From an uncultured Clostridium sp. (GTDB lineage: Bacteria > Bacillota > Clostridia > Clostridiales > Clostridiaceae), in the NCBI RefSeq assembly GCF_937920395.1, contig NZ_CALEVF010000036.1, positions 1 to 64,000 on the forward strand: 64,000 nucleotides of DNA, given 5' to 3'. The number at the start of each line of letters is the position of its first letter. Positions within the stretch are counted from its first letter, which is position 1. This document shows, in pieces, positions 18,593 through 26,855 of the stretch. The notes beneath the pieces are model-generated. The model was given only the letters and a program-made list of their open reading frames with translations. It was not told the origin of the DNA and ran no database searches. The position numbers were made by a program, and so were the translations under genes.

Positions 18593-19738
18593 TTGGCTAT
18601 TATAGACGTTATAAAATTTAATGGCATAGTAAATCGAGATTGGTTAGTTTATCGCTACCCAGGAGACAGTTTTGTATTTGGTACACAACTTATTGTAGGC
18701 GAAGGTCAAGTTGCGGTTTTTGTTAAGGGTGGAAAGGCATTAGATTATTTCTCTCCAGGCACATACACTCTAAGTACTCAGAATATACCTATTCTGAAGA
18801 CTTTAATTAATATTCCATTTGGAGGAAGAACTCCATTTACGGCAGAAGTGTTTTTTATAAACAATACTGCAAAGTTAGACATTTTATGGGGAACCACAGA
18901 CCCAATTAGTTTAATTGATCCGAAGTACGCTGTTAGATTGAGGGTACGTGCATTTGGTCAATTTGCAATTAAAATTTCTGATTATCGTGTGTTTTTAACA
19001 GAATTAATTGGTGCTCTTGGAGATAGTCAAATTGTAAAATATGATCTTGTAATTAAATATTTCAAAGGTGTTATAGTAACAAAAGTTAAGACTATTATTG
19101 CAGATATAATAATTAATCAGAAGATATCGGTACTTGAAATAACTCCGCGATTAGAAGAAATATCAAGTGTATCAAAGGAAAAGTTAGCTTTTGAATTCGA
19201 GAGGTTCGGAATAAACATTGTTAATTTCTATATTGCCTCGGTTAATTTCCCAGATGAAGATTTTGATATTGTAAATAAAATACTAGGAGAAAAAGCAGCT
19301 TTTGATATTATTGGAGATAACCGTTATAATGTTAAGCGGTCATTTGATGTTATGGAATCTGCAGCATCTAATGAAGGTGGAGGAAATTTGGCTACAGCAG
19401 GTATTGGACTTGGGATAGGTGCTGGAGCAGGTATTGCTGTGGGAAACAGTTTCGCTTCTTCGGCTGGAAGTGTTATGGATACACATGGAAAAAATATAGC
19501 GTGTAAAAAGTGTGGGATGATGAATTTACAAGGAGATAAATTCTGCTCCAATTGTGGAGAAAGACTCGCAATTGAAAAGATTAAATGTAGTTCTTGTAAA
19601 ACATTAGTTGAGGCTAATACAAAATTTTGTCCTAACTGTGGGTGTTCAATGCTGAAAAAAATATGTCCAAATTGTCATGTTGAGAACTTGAATGGAACCA
19701 AGTTCTGCTGTGAATGCGGTACTAAAATGGAGGGTTAA
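18593..19738 (+). CDS. SPFH-domain protein with C-terminal zinc ribbons (YdjI-like)
   Basis: Membrane-associated SPFH/Band-7-like protein of the YdjI family (also annotated virion core protein-like). About 381 residues: the SPFH part (1-240) begins MAIIDVIKFNG and contains DWLVYRYPG. A Gly/Ala-rich hydrophobic linker follows (about 258-290), then a run of four CxxC knuckle pairs forming double zinc ribbons (about 302-378: CKKCG, CSNCG, CSSC, CPNCG, CPNC, CCECG). The start is TTG 18593, placed after GAGAGGTGA; the upstream GTG 18584 would overlap the ribosome site. In B. subtilis this protein recruits PspA-family proteins under envelope stress. It heads a four-gene cluster. Confidence 0.9.
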   Translation: MAIIDVIKFNGIVNRDWLVYRYPGDSFVFGTQLIVGEGQVAVFVKGGKALDYFSPGTYTLSTQNIPILKTLINIPFGGRTPFTAEVFFINNTAKLDILWGTTDPISLIDPKYAVRLRVRAFGQFAIKISDYRVFLTELIGALGDSQIVKYDLVIKYFKGVIVTKVKTIIADIIINQKISVLEITPRLEEISSVSKEKLAFEFERFGINIVNFYIASVNFPDEDFDIVNKILGEKAAFDIIGDNRYNVKRSFDVMESAASNEGGGNLATAGIGLGIGAGAGIAVGNSFASSAGSVMDTHGKNIACKKCGMMNLQGDKFCSNCGERLAIEKIKCSSCKTLVEANTKFCPNCGCSMLKKICPNCHVENLNGTKFCCECGTKMEG

Positions 19739-19740
19739 TA

Positions 19741-20481
19741 ATGAAAAATAGCAAAATGTCATCTATTGGCGGATTGAAAATTTCAGGATGTTTTATTTTT
19801 GATATTGCAGTAATATTAGCTTTTTTTAAAGTATATGGCTTATTTTTTATTATTGCACCTGGTAAATCTATTTTTATGTTAGGCGTTTTACTTGTTGGGA
19901 TTATAATCTTTAATGGCGTAGTTATATTTCCAAGTATGATATTTAAAAACATAGGAATGCCTTATTTAGCGTCAACTGTAACTTTACTATTATTGTATGT
20001 AATTATAGCTAATGTTTTTTCTCTTTTTTTCATAACAGGAAGTACCGTGTGGTATATGGTTTGGGAATTAATTATTTTTGCAGTTTTACTTATTGCACTT
20101 TCTACAATTTCTAGATTTTTAAAATGTGAAATAGAAAATACTATGAAAATAGAAAAAGAAAAGACAGATAAATCTTTGGTTATGTTACAATTATTAAAAA
20201 TTGAAGCGACACTTAACAAGAAAGAAAAAGAAAAGTCTATTTTATCAATTATTAATGTTTTTAAAATTTTAAAAGAACGTATTCAGGCTTCCACACCTTT
20301 TGGTAGAATTACTGAAAACAGTGCTGTTTTAGAATTAGAAAAGCAGATTAAGGATAATTTAGTAGCAGTGCAAGCAGGTCTTGAAGTTACTTTAACAGAT
20401 AACATGTTGTCAGAGCTTAAAGGATTACTTGAAGATACACGAACACTTGTTGTAAATAGAGAAATATTAAATATTAAATAA
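19741..20481 (+). CDS. membrane protein of the SPFH/zinc-ribbon cluster
   Basis: A 246-residue protein with about four hydrophobic helices in the first 130 residues and a charged, probably coiled cytoplasmic part (135-246). I do not recognise a named family with certainty. Position and topology recall YdjH-type or XpaC-like accessory proteins that go with YdjI. Its start is 2 nt after the previous stop, using GGAGGG inside the upstream gene, so the two are translationally coupled. Confidence 0.8.
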   Translation: MKNSKMSSIGGLKISGCFIFDIAVILAFFKVYGLFFIIAPGKSIFMLGVLLVGIIIFNGVVIFPSMIFKNIGMPYLASTVTLLLLYVIIANVFSLFFITGSTVWYMVWELIIFAVLLIALSTISRFLKCEIENTMKIEKEKTDKSLVMLQLLKIEATLNKKEKEKSILSIINVFKILKERIQASTPFGRITENSAVLELEKQIKDNLVAVQAGLEVTLTDNMLSELKGLLEDTRTLVVNREILNIK

Positions 20482-20502
20482 AGAATATAGGGAGTGATTT
20501 TA

Positions 20503-20946
20503 ATGAGCGAGCAAAAATGCCCTGCTTGTGGGGCATCAATTGATTTAAATGCGACTGAATGTAAATACTGTGGTGAAGCAATAACAGCTAAAGCACCACA
20601 ATATAAAGTACCTCAACAACAAAGCATAAATAATAATGCACAAAATTCTTATAGTCAAAACAACTATATTAAACCATATTATCAACAAGAATTTCAAAAG
20701 ATAAGTGATAGTAATGAAGTATATAAAGGAAAGTGGAATTGGTGTTCATTTCTCTTTACATGGATTTGGGCATTTACTAAAGGATTATGGGGTTTAGCTT
20801 TAGTAACTTTAGGAATAAATATTCTACTCTCAAGCGTGAAATTGACTTGGTTAGCTTTAGTAATTTCTGTGCTTTGGGGACTTAAAGGTAATTACTGGTA
20901 TTATAATTTGGAAAAAAATAAGAAGCAATTTCCTAACAAATTTTAA
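20503..20946 (+). CDS. zinc-ribbon membrane protein (DUF2628-like)
   Basis: A 147-residue protein with an N-terminal zinc ribbon (CPACG...CKYCG), an Asn/Gln-rich linker (about 30-70) and a hydrophobic C-terminal half starting WNWCSFLFTWIWAFTKGLWG with two membrane helices. The latter resembles the DUF2628 pattern. ATG 20503 follows GGGAG at good spacing; a GTG at 20494 would lie inside the ribosome site. The ribbon is almost identical to that of the next gene. Confidence 0.85.
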   Translation: MSEQKCPACGASIDLNATECKYCGEAITAKAPQYKVPQQQSINNNAQNSYSQNNYIKPYYQQEFQKISDSNEVYKGKWNWCSFLFTWIWAFTKGLWGLALVTLGINILLSSVKLTWLALVISVLWGLKGNYWYYNLEKNKKQFPNKF

Positions 20947-20999
20947 TTTGCTATTAATATATTATTTAGTAAAAATTAATTTTTAGGGGAGAGATGTTA

Positions 21000-21389
21000 A
21001 TGAGTGAAAAACAATGTTCAGCATGTGGGGCATCAATAGATTTAAATGCAACTGAGTGTAAGTACTGCGGGCAAGCTATAAGCCAACAGGCACCACAATA
21101 CAATACAAATCAAGTACACCAACGCCAGTCACCACAATATCAAGAATCTCCAATTTACACGCCAACAGGGGTTCCTATTATAGGTAAGAGCAAAACTACA
21201 GCTGGAATACTTGCTATTTTACTTGGAGGTCTAGGTGTACACAAATTCTATTTGGGGAAGATTAAAATAGGAATTTTATATTTGATTTTTTGTTGGACTT
21301 ATATACCTGCTTTTATTGGTATAATAGAAGGAATTATTTATCTAACGGCAAGTGACGAAAAGTTTTATAATAATTATGTTAATAAATAA
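21000..21389 (+). CDS. zinc-ribbon TM2-domain protein
   Basis: A 129-residue protein with a zinc ribbon (CSACGASIDLNATECKYCG), a Gln/Pro-rich linker and a C-terminal TM2 domain with two helices and the typical LGGLGVHKFYLGKIKIGILYL motif. AGGGGAGAG lies 7 nt before ATG 21000, which I prefer over ATG 20994. Its zinc ribbon duplicates that of the preceding gene nearly residue for residue, showing recent domain duplication. Function is unknown; TM2 proteins are membrane proteins with cytosolic sensors. Confidence 0.9.
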   Translation: MSEKQCSACGASIDLNATECKYCGQAISQQAPQYNTNQVHQRQSPQYQESPIYTPTGVPIIGKSKTTAGILAILLGGLGVHKFYLGKIKIGILYLIFCWTYIPAFIGIIEGIIYLTASDEKFYNNYVNK

Positions 21390-21483
21390 AAATTATTATT
21401 AAATTATTATTAATGATAAAAAAGTAAGAATATACAACATTTTTTTGTTATATCAGACTTTGTTTAAAATTAAATTCTAAGAG

Positions 21484-21527
21484 ATATAGTTAAGGTGTAA
21501 TAAACTCATCTTAACTATATTTTTATT
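21484..21527 (+). terminator. intrinsic terminator after the TM2 gene
   Basis: ATATAGTTAAG (21484-21494) pairs perfectly with CTTAACTATAT (21510-21520), followed by TTTTTATTTTAT. A second hairpin, AATATCGCTATC/GATAGCAATATT (21541-21571, one mismatch), follows. The rest of the gap up to 21701 holds nothing else recognisable. Confidence 0.8.
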
Positions 21528-21701
21528 TTATGATTTTATAAATATCGCTATCATTAATAGATAGCAATATTATAATTTTGTTAAAATATATCTTAGTTTG
21601 GAATCTGCTATTGTAAGTTAAAAAATATGAAAAAGAGAAAATCACATGATTAGAGTTATAGAATATATTTTAAATATAAAAACTTTTAAGGGAGAACAGG
21701 T

Positions 21702-22808
21702 ATGAATCAGAAAACTTATTCAGATATTATATATCCAATACTTGAAATAAACCTAAAAAAAGTATATGAAAATGTGAAAAGTATGGTAGATTTATGTAAA
21801 ACCCAAGGTATAAGCATTGCTGGAGTAGTTAAGGGATTTAATGCAATACCTGAGGTATCTATGCAATTCGTAAATGCAGGATGCACATATATAGCAAGTT
21901 CAAGAATGGATCAGATAATTAAACTAGAGGAATATGGTTTAAACAAGCCTTTTATGATGCTTAGAATTCCAATGTTTAGTGAAATAAAAAAACTAGTTAA
22001 ATTTGCACAGGTTAGTTTAAATTCTGAAATTGAAACATTGAATATGATTGAAAAGGAATGCGAATTGCAAAGGAAAAAGCATAAGGTAATATTAATGCTT
22101 GACCTTGGAGATTTAAGAGAAGGCGTATATGATCAAGATAAATTTATTAACTTAGCTATACACGTAGAAAGTCATCTTAAAAATGTTGAATTGTATGGGG
22201 TTGGAACAAATCTAGGTTGTTATGGGTCTATAGTCCCAACTGTTAAGAATTTAGGGAGGCTTTGTAGTATTGCCGAAATAATTGAAAGTAAGATAAATAG
22301 AAGACTTGATATAATTTCTGGAGGGGCTACAAGTTCGTTACCACTAATATTAGATGGTAAAATGCCTAAGAGAATAAATAATTTAAGAGTAGGAGAAGGA
22401 ATACTGTTAGCAGAGGATTTAGAAGAATTTTGGGGATATGATATGAACCATATGCATAAGGATACATTTGTACTAAAGGCACAGATTGTTGAAATAAAAA
22501 ATAAACCTACGCATCCTATTGGAGAGGTGTTTATTGATGCTTTTGGGACTAAACCAACTTATGATGATAAAGGTATAAGAAAAAGGGCACTACTTGCAGT
22601 GGGAAAACAGGATTTTGGATTACATGATAAGCTAATTCCACAAAAACAAGGTGTTAAAATTATAGGAAGTAGTTCAGATCACTTAATTGTAGATATTGAA
22701 GATTGTGAAGTTGAACCTAAATTAGGAGATATTCTTGGCTTTTTAATGTATTACCCACCAATGATGTACTTAACTGTGAATGATAGTATACCAAAAGTTT
22801 TTATATGA
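21702..22808 (+). CDS. alanine/ornithine racemase family PLP-dependent enzyme
   Basis: Fold-type III PLP racemase (alanine-racemase N-terminal barrel) of the branch that includes clostridial ornithine racemase Orr and YhfX. The barrel starts at YPILEINLKKVYENVKSMV, with the PLP lysine in AGVVKGFNA (Lys44). It also has MLDLGDLREGV, YGVGTNLGCYGS and the phosphate-binding loop SGGATSSLPLIL. At 368 residues it is the usual length. AAGGGAGA precedes the ATG. Whether it acts on alanine, ornithine or another amino acid cannot be told. It appears monocistronic; no ornithine aminomutase or ord/ort genes are nearby. Confidence 0.88.
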   Translation: MNQKTYSDIIYPILEINLKKVYENVKSMVDLCKTQGISIAGVVKGFNAIPEVSMQFVNAGCTYIASSRMDQIIKLEEYGLNKPFMMLRIPMFSEIKKLVKFAQVSLNSEIETLNMIEKECELQRKKHKVILMLDLGDLREGVYDQDKFINLAIHVESHLKNVELYGVGTNLGCYGSIVPTVKNLGRLCSIAEIIESKINRRLDIISGGATSSLPLILDGKMPKRINNLRVGEGILLAEDLEEFWGYDMNHMHKDTFVLKAQIVEIKNKPTHPIGEVFIDAFGTKPTYDDKGIRKRALLAVGKQDFGLHDKLIPQKQGVKIIGSSSDHLIVDIEDCEVEPKLGDILGFLMYYPPMMYLTVNDSIPKVFI

Positions 22809-22999
22809 AAATAGTTCCTAAAGTAAATGGTTACGGCTTTTTTTATACTCATTTTTAATATAAATGCAAATATAATCCTAATTATGATAAATTTTAAATG
22901 ATTGTGGACACAATAAAAGATGGTGGAAGAATTTATTGCTTAAGTTATTAGTAATAAGGACGAAATATTAAAGAGGTTACAAGGGGGAGAAATTGTATT

Positions 23000-23410
23000 A
23001 TGCAATTAAGAGCTTTATTTGGATTTTTAGGTTGGGTGACAGTTATATGTTTTGGTATAGCAATTTCAAATTATTTTGTGAAGTTTATTAATAAAAAATA
23101 TATTAGCAAACTTGGAAAAGAAAAAAAACAAATAGTTGATTTATATAGAAAATTAATGAAAATAATTATTAAATATCATAAGTTGGCAGGTACAATAGCA
23201 ATATTTACTGTACTTACTCATTTTATTATTGCTTTTTCATCAATTCGAATTAGTATAACTGGTATAATTGCAGCATCATTTATGGTCACCATATTCTTTT
23301 TAGGTGTTTATGGTGCGTTTATAAATAAAAATCGTAAAGGAATGTGGCTTAAAATTCACCGTACTATGGCATTTGTTTTATTACTAGCTATAGTGATTCA
23401 TATTATATAA
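23000..23410 (+). CDS. four-helix membrane protein with paired histidines (cytochrome b561/ferric reductase-like)
   Basis: A 136-residue integral membrane protein with four hydrophobic segments. Helix 2 contains YHKLAG and LTHF and helix 4 contains IHRTMA and VIHII, so two histidine pairs face each other as in small di-haem b-type proteins. This suggests electron transfer across the membrane, but the match is by pattern only. GGGGGAG (about 22984-22990) precedes ATG 23000. The AI-2E family gene follows after 51 nt in the same direction and may be co-transcribed. Confidence 0.75.
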   Translation: MQLRALFGFLGWVTVICFGIAISNYFVKFINKKYISKLGKEKKQIVDLYRKLMKIIIKYHKLAGTIAIFTVLTHFIIAFSSIRISITGIIAASFMVTIFFLGVYGAFINKNRKGMWLKIHRTMAFVLLLAIVIHII

Positions 23411-23461
23411 ATATGAATTATAACATAACTTTTTAAAATAATTACTAAGGAGAATATAAAT

Positions 23462-24619
23462 TTGAAAGATAAATTAGATAAAAGATATCTTGAGTGGGTA
23501 TTATATGTTGCATTAGGGGCAACCCTAATATTTATAAGTTATAATGTAGTCTTTAATTTTAAAGCATTATTTACAAATATCATCGGTATAATAGGGGTTA
23601 TAGTTTCAATTATATCTCCACTTATTGTTGGTTGCGTAATTGCTTATTTACTATATCCGTTATCAAAAATTATAAATACTTTTCTTGTTAAACAGCTAAA
23701 ACTGAAATATAGGCCTCATTTAATTAGTATTGTACTAACATATTTAGTGGTGATTATATTATTTGTTATACTTATTTATAGTATTTATGCAATGATTGGT
23801 GGACAAATAAGTAGTAATCAAACATTAACAGCTATGTTTGCTACTATTGGAGATTATATAAAACAATATAACGAACTTTTTGATTATATTAATAGGAAAA
23901 TTACACAAAGTGGTCTTTCAATTGATATAAAAGGGTATTTATCTCAAGCTATAAAGCAAGTATATGCATATCTATCAGTTTCTATAAATGGTATTATCGC
24001 TTTATTTGCAGGTATTGGAAACGTAGTGCTTAATGGTTTTATTGGTTTGTTTATTTCCTTCTATTTATTAAAAGATCATGAGTTTTTTAAGAAACTTTAT
24101 ATTAACTCTGTAGGTATTGTAATGAAGGAAAGTAAATTTAGGAGGCTTAACAAAACCATTTTTGAAATTAATGATATTATATTTAGCTTTATAAGAGGGC
24201 AATTGCTTGATGGTTTAATAGTTGGCTTAATTAGTAGTATTGGATTATCCATTATGGGACTCGATTTTGCTTTTCTTATAGGGTTAACTGCAGGTATTGC
24301 AAATATAATTCCATATGTTGGCCCAATAATTGGTTGTATTCCAGCTATTATTATTGGCCTACTTAGTCCAAATCCGATTATTGCTTTATGGGCAGTGCTT
24401 TTATTACTTGCAGTCCAGCAACTTGATAGCGCTGTTATATCGCCAAAGGTTGTAGGTGATAGTATGGGACTTCATCCTATATTTGTAATTATGGCAATTA
24501 CTATAGGTGGTTCAATAGCAGGTATACTTGGGATGCTTTTATCTGTACCCATTGCGGGTATAATCAAATTATTCCTAATGAAGATTGTAATAAGGCATAC
24601 AGAAGGAAGAATACATTGA
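23462..24619 (+). CDS. AI-2E family transporter (PerM/YtvI-like)
   Basis: Polytopic membrane protein of the AI-2 exporter superfamily (DUF20). The 385-residue protein has about eight helices, the central loop (about 110-190) and the C-terminal signature LDFAFLIGLTAGIANIIPYVGPIIGCIPAIIIGL. QQLDSAVISPKVVGDSMGLHPIFVIMAITIGG follows it. The start is TTG 23462, 8 nt after AAGGAG (23448-23453). Substrates in this family are poorly defined (autoinducer-2 or ions), so no specific transport role is claimed. Confidence 0.93.
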   Translation: MKDKLDKRYLEWVLYVALGATLIFISYNVVFNFKALFTNIIGIIGVIVSIISPLIVGCVIAYLLYPLSKIINTFLVKQLKLKYRPHLISIVLTYLVVIILFVILIYSIYAMIGGQISSNQTLTAMFATIGDYIKQYNELFDYINRKITQSGLSIDIKGYLSQAIKQVYAYLSVSINGIIALFAGIGNVVLNGFIGLFISFYLLKDHEFFKKLYINSVGIVMKESKFRRLNKTIFEINDIIFSFIRGQLLDGLIVGLISSIGLSIMGLDFAFLIGLTAGIANIIPYVGPIIGCIPAIIIGLLSPNPIIALWAVLLLLAVQQLDSAVISPKVVGDSMGLHPIFVIMAITIGGSIAGILGMLLSVPIAGIIKLFLMKIVIRHTEGRIH

Positions 24620-24773
24620 TGACATTATCTTTGTACTTATAGAAGATTTTATAAATAAAGAAGGAATATTTATAATGTTGTAGAATCTTATATTAGAGTG
24701 TGCTATTTTAATATTACAACTATAAATTAAGTGTGAAATAGCTTAAGTCTATTAAAGTGTGAAGGAGAAATAA

Positions 24774-25526
24774 ATGGAGAAAGATAAGAGAATTGCAGTT
24801 TTGATTGATGCTGATAACGTATCTGATAAATATATAAAATATATCATTGATGAAATTTCAAATCATGGGACACCTACTTATAAAAGAATTTATGGAGATT
24901 GGACTAAACCTCAATTAGCTTCATGGAAAAATGTGTTGCTTAATTATTCTATAAGCCCAATACAACAATATAGCTATACAACAGGGAAAAATTCAACAGA
25001 TGCAGCACTTATAATAGATGCTATGGATATACTCTATTCTAATAATGTTGATGGATTTTGTATAGTATCTAGTGATAGTGATTTTACTAAACTAGCAGCT
25101 AGGCTTCGAGAAGCTGGTATGTATGTTATTGGAATGGGAGAGAAAAAGACTCCTACGCCATTCATTTCTGCTTGTGAGAAGTTTAAATATCTTGAAGTAT
25201 TAGCATCTATGGCACCAAAACATACTGAGGTGCCTAGTACTAAGGGAACACAAGCTCAGGAAGATTTAAAGGGTGGCATGATAAGTTCTGTTAAATTAGT
25301 AGAGGCTATTAAAACTATTATAACTGAGATTTCAGATGAAGATGGTTGGGCGTTTTTAGGAGAACTAGGTAGTACGCTTAATAAGAGATATCCAGATTTT
25401 GATACTAGAAATTATGGTTATACAAAACTTACACCGTTTGTTGCATCTCTAAATATTTTTGAGATTAGGTCAACAAAAACAAGTAATCCAAGTATAAGTC
25501 TTAAATATATTAGAAACAAAGAGTAA
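24774..25526 (+). CDS. NYN-domain ribonuclease-like protein with C-terminal LOTUS/OST-HTH domain
   Basis: A 250-residue two-domain protein. The N-terminal NYN (PIN-like) domain (1-150) has the acidic metal-binding residues in AVLIDADN, DAALIIDAMD and IVSSDSDFTKLAARLREAG. The C-terminal LOTUS (OST-HTH) domain (about 165-250) has the pattern KLVEAIKTIITEISDEDGW...LGELGSTLNKRYPDFDTRNYGYTKL. The pairing is typical of bacterial proteins thought to bind and cut RNA. AAGGAG precedes the ATG. It stands alone; the RNA target is unknown. Confidence 0.92.
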   Translation: MEKDKRIAVLIDADNVSDKYIKYIIDEISNHGTPTYKRIYGDWTKPQLASWKNVLLNYSISPIQQYSYTTGKNSTDAALIIDAMDILYSNNVDGFCIVSSDSDFTKLAARLREAGMYVIGMGEKKTPTPFISACEKFKYLEVLASMAPKHTEVPSTKGTQAQEDLKGGMISSVKLVEAIKTIITEISDEDGWAFLGELGSTLNKRYPDFDTRNYGYTKLTPFVASLNIFEIRSTKTSNPSISLKYIRNKE

Positions 25527-25550
25527 AAGTTTGTGTTGAAATAGATTTTA

Positions 25551-25579
25551 TTGACAAGTACGGATATTTTTTATATAAT
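25551..25579 (+). promoter_or_regulatory. consensus sigma-A promoter of the Mn2+ riboswitch transcript
   Basis: TTGACA (25551-25556) and TATAAT (25574-25579) are both perfect hexamers at the ideal 17-bp spacing, directly upstream of the riboswitch. Confidence 0.9.
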
Positions 25580-25588
25580 TAAATTGTT

Positions 25589-25668
25589 AAAAGGGAGTAG
25601 TTATAACAATAAAGTCAACATACTGGTGCATATAACACCTGGCTTTATGACCTTAAAGGTAACGAGAC
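25589..25668 (+). promoter_or_regulatory. yybP-ykoY (Mn2+) riboswitch aptamer
   Basis: The conserved GGGAGTAG (25593-25600) follows the P1 strand AAAAG, with its partner CTTTT at 25668-25672. The helix AAAGTC (25611-25616)/GGCTTT (25641-25646) and the L3-type ACCTTAAAGGTAACGAGAC complete the arrangement of the family. The loop between holds a GGTG/CACC hairpin. It is coupled to the overlapping terminator, so Mn2+ binding should favour P1 and read-through into the downstream gene. Confidence 0.88.
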
Positions 25669-25711
25669 TTTTAACATAATTCTTTTGAATTATGTTAAGG
25701 GTCTCTTTTTT
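25664..25711 (+). terminator. riboswitch expression-platform terminator
   Basis: The 19-nt arm at 25664-25682 (GAGACTTTTAACATAATTC) and arm at 25687-25705 pair fully with two G-U pairs and a TTTT loop, then T6. The left arm shares CTTTT with riboswitch P1, giving mutually exclusive structures. The rest of the gap to 25831 shows nothing else. Confidence 0.93.
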
Positions 25712-25831
25712 ATTTTATGTTTGAATAATAATATTAAATTAGTTAAAATTGTAAATAAGTAAGAGTGTTAAATTATTTTGTTAAAACAAGGGTTAATATG
25801 AATAAATGGATATAAATAGGGGGATTTGATA

Positions 25832-26608
25832 ATGAATAAAAAAATGCCAGTATTATTTATTGGTCACGGAAGTCCTATGAATGCAGTATTAAATAATGAA
25901 TATACAGAGGCGATTAGTAAATCAACCCAAAATATCCCAAAGCCTGAAGCAATTTTAGTAATTTCGGCTCATTGGGAGACTGAAGGTACATTTATTACAT
26001 CATCAGATGAACCAGAACAGATCTATGATTTTTATGGTTTTCCAGAGGAACTATATAATCTTAAATATAAGCCTACTGGATCAAAAAAATATGCACAGAT
26101 GGTAGCCGCGGAACTTAAGGATTCAAACGTGATGCTAACAGAAAAATGGGGATTGGATCATGGTGCTTGGTCAGTGCTATCACATTTGTATCCTAAGGCT
26201 GAAATACCAGTATTTCAAATGAGTCTGAATAAACTAGGAAATGAACAGTACCATTATGATCTTGGTAGAAAACTTTCGATACTCCGTGAGAAAGGAATTT
26301 TGATAATAGGAAGTGGAGATATTGTGCATAATTTAGGAAGAATGGATTATGATATGAATGTAACTCCATTTGAATGGGCGTCTGAATTTGATAATTACAT
26401 TTGTGATGCTATTGTAAATAGAAAGCATGATAATATTATAAATTATCAAAAAATAGGGGCAAGTGCCAAATTATCTGTACCTACAAAGGAACATTATTTA
26501 CCATTACTCTATATAGCTGGAATGCAGGATGAAGAAGATGAAGTTAAGTTTATATATAAGGGGGTACAACATAGTTCTATGTCTATGACAAGTGTACAAA
26601 TAGGATGA
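25832..26608 (+). CDS. extradiol ring-cleavage dioxygenase, LigB/YgiD family
   Basis: Class III extradiol dioxygenase-like protein (4,5-DOPA dioxygenase type, YgiD). The 258-residue protein has the metal ligands in FIGHGSPMNAV, VISAHWETEGTFITSS and WGLDHGAWSVLSHLYP, the DFYGFPEELYNLKY segment typical of the family and a C-terminal HSSMSMTSVQIG. ATG 25832 lies 8 nt after GGGGG; the TTG at 25826 gives an unlikely two-codon extension. It is the first gene after the Mn2+ riboswitch, an unusual target. It may use the metal as cofactor or act in something other than catechol breakdown. Confidence 0.9.
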   Translation: MNKKMPVLFIGHGSPMNAVLNNEYTEAISKSTQNIPKPEAILVISAHWETEGTFITSSDEPEQIYDFYGFPEELYNLKYKPTGSKKYAQMVAAELKDSNVMLTEKWGLDHGAWSVLSHLYPKAEIPVFQMSLNKLGNEQYHYDLGRKLSILREKGILIIGSGDIVHNLGRMDYDMNVTPFEWASEFDNYICDAIVNRKHDNIINYQKIGASAKLSVPTKEHYLPLLYIAGMQDEEDEVKFIYKGVQHSSMSMTSVQIG

Positions 26609-26652
26609 AACCAAGGGAAAAATAAGTGAAAAAATATAAATAACTTGTTTGG

Positions 26653-26685
26653 TAACCATTCTTTTAATTAAGATGGTTATTTTTT
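26653..26685 (+). terminator. intrinsic terminator after the LigB-family gene
   Basis: TAACCATTCTT (26653-26663) pairs with AAGATGGTTA (26670-26679) with one bulged T, then T6. Confidence 0.75.
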
Positions 26686-26704
26686 AGGTTATTATAGAAT
26701 AAAG

Positions 26705-26733
26705 TTTATAATTAGGAAAATTTATGATATAAT
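26705..26733 (+). promoter_or_regulatory. promoter of the CDF transporter gene
   Basis: TTTATA (26705-26710), a 17-bp spacer and TGATATAAT (extended -10, box at 26728-26733). It leaves a leader of about 115 nt containing two small hairpins: GGTTTTAAAACC-like at 26772-26782 and GTCTATATAGAC at about 26793-26804. Confidence 0.7.
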
Positions 26734-26855
26734 GTAAGTTGATTTATTTTAAGTAATTAGGCTCTCGAAAAGGTTTAAAACCGTAAAAATAAGTCTATAT
26801 AGACAATAATAATATCAGTTTTGTGTAATAGTATATAAATCTAGGAGTGGAAAAT

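Noticed and set aside
25620-25720. T-box or other amino-acid leader before the LigB gene
   Set aside because: No T-box GGGTGG-type sequence; the conserved GGGAGTAG core and AAAGTC/GGCTTT helix fit yybP-ykoY.
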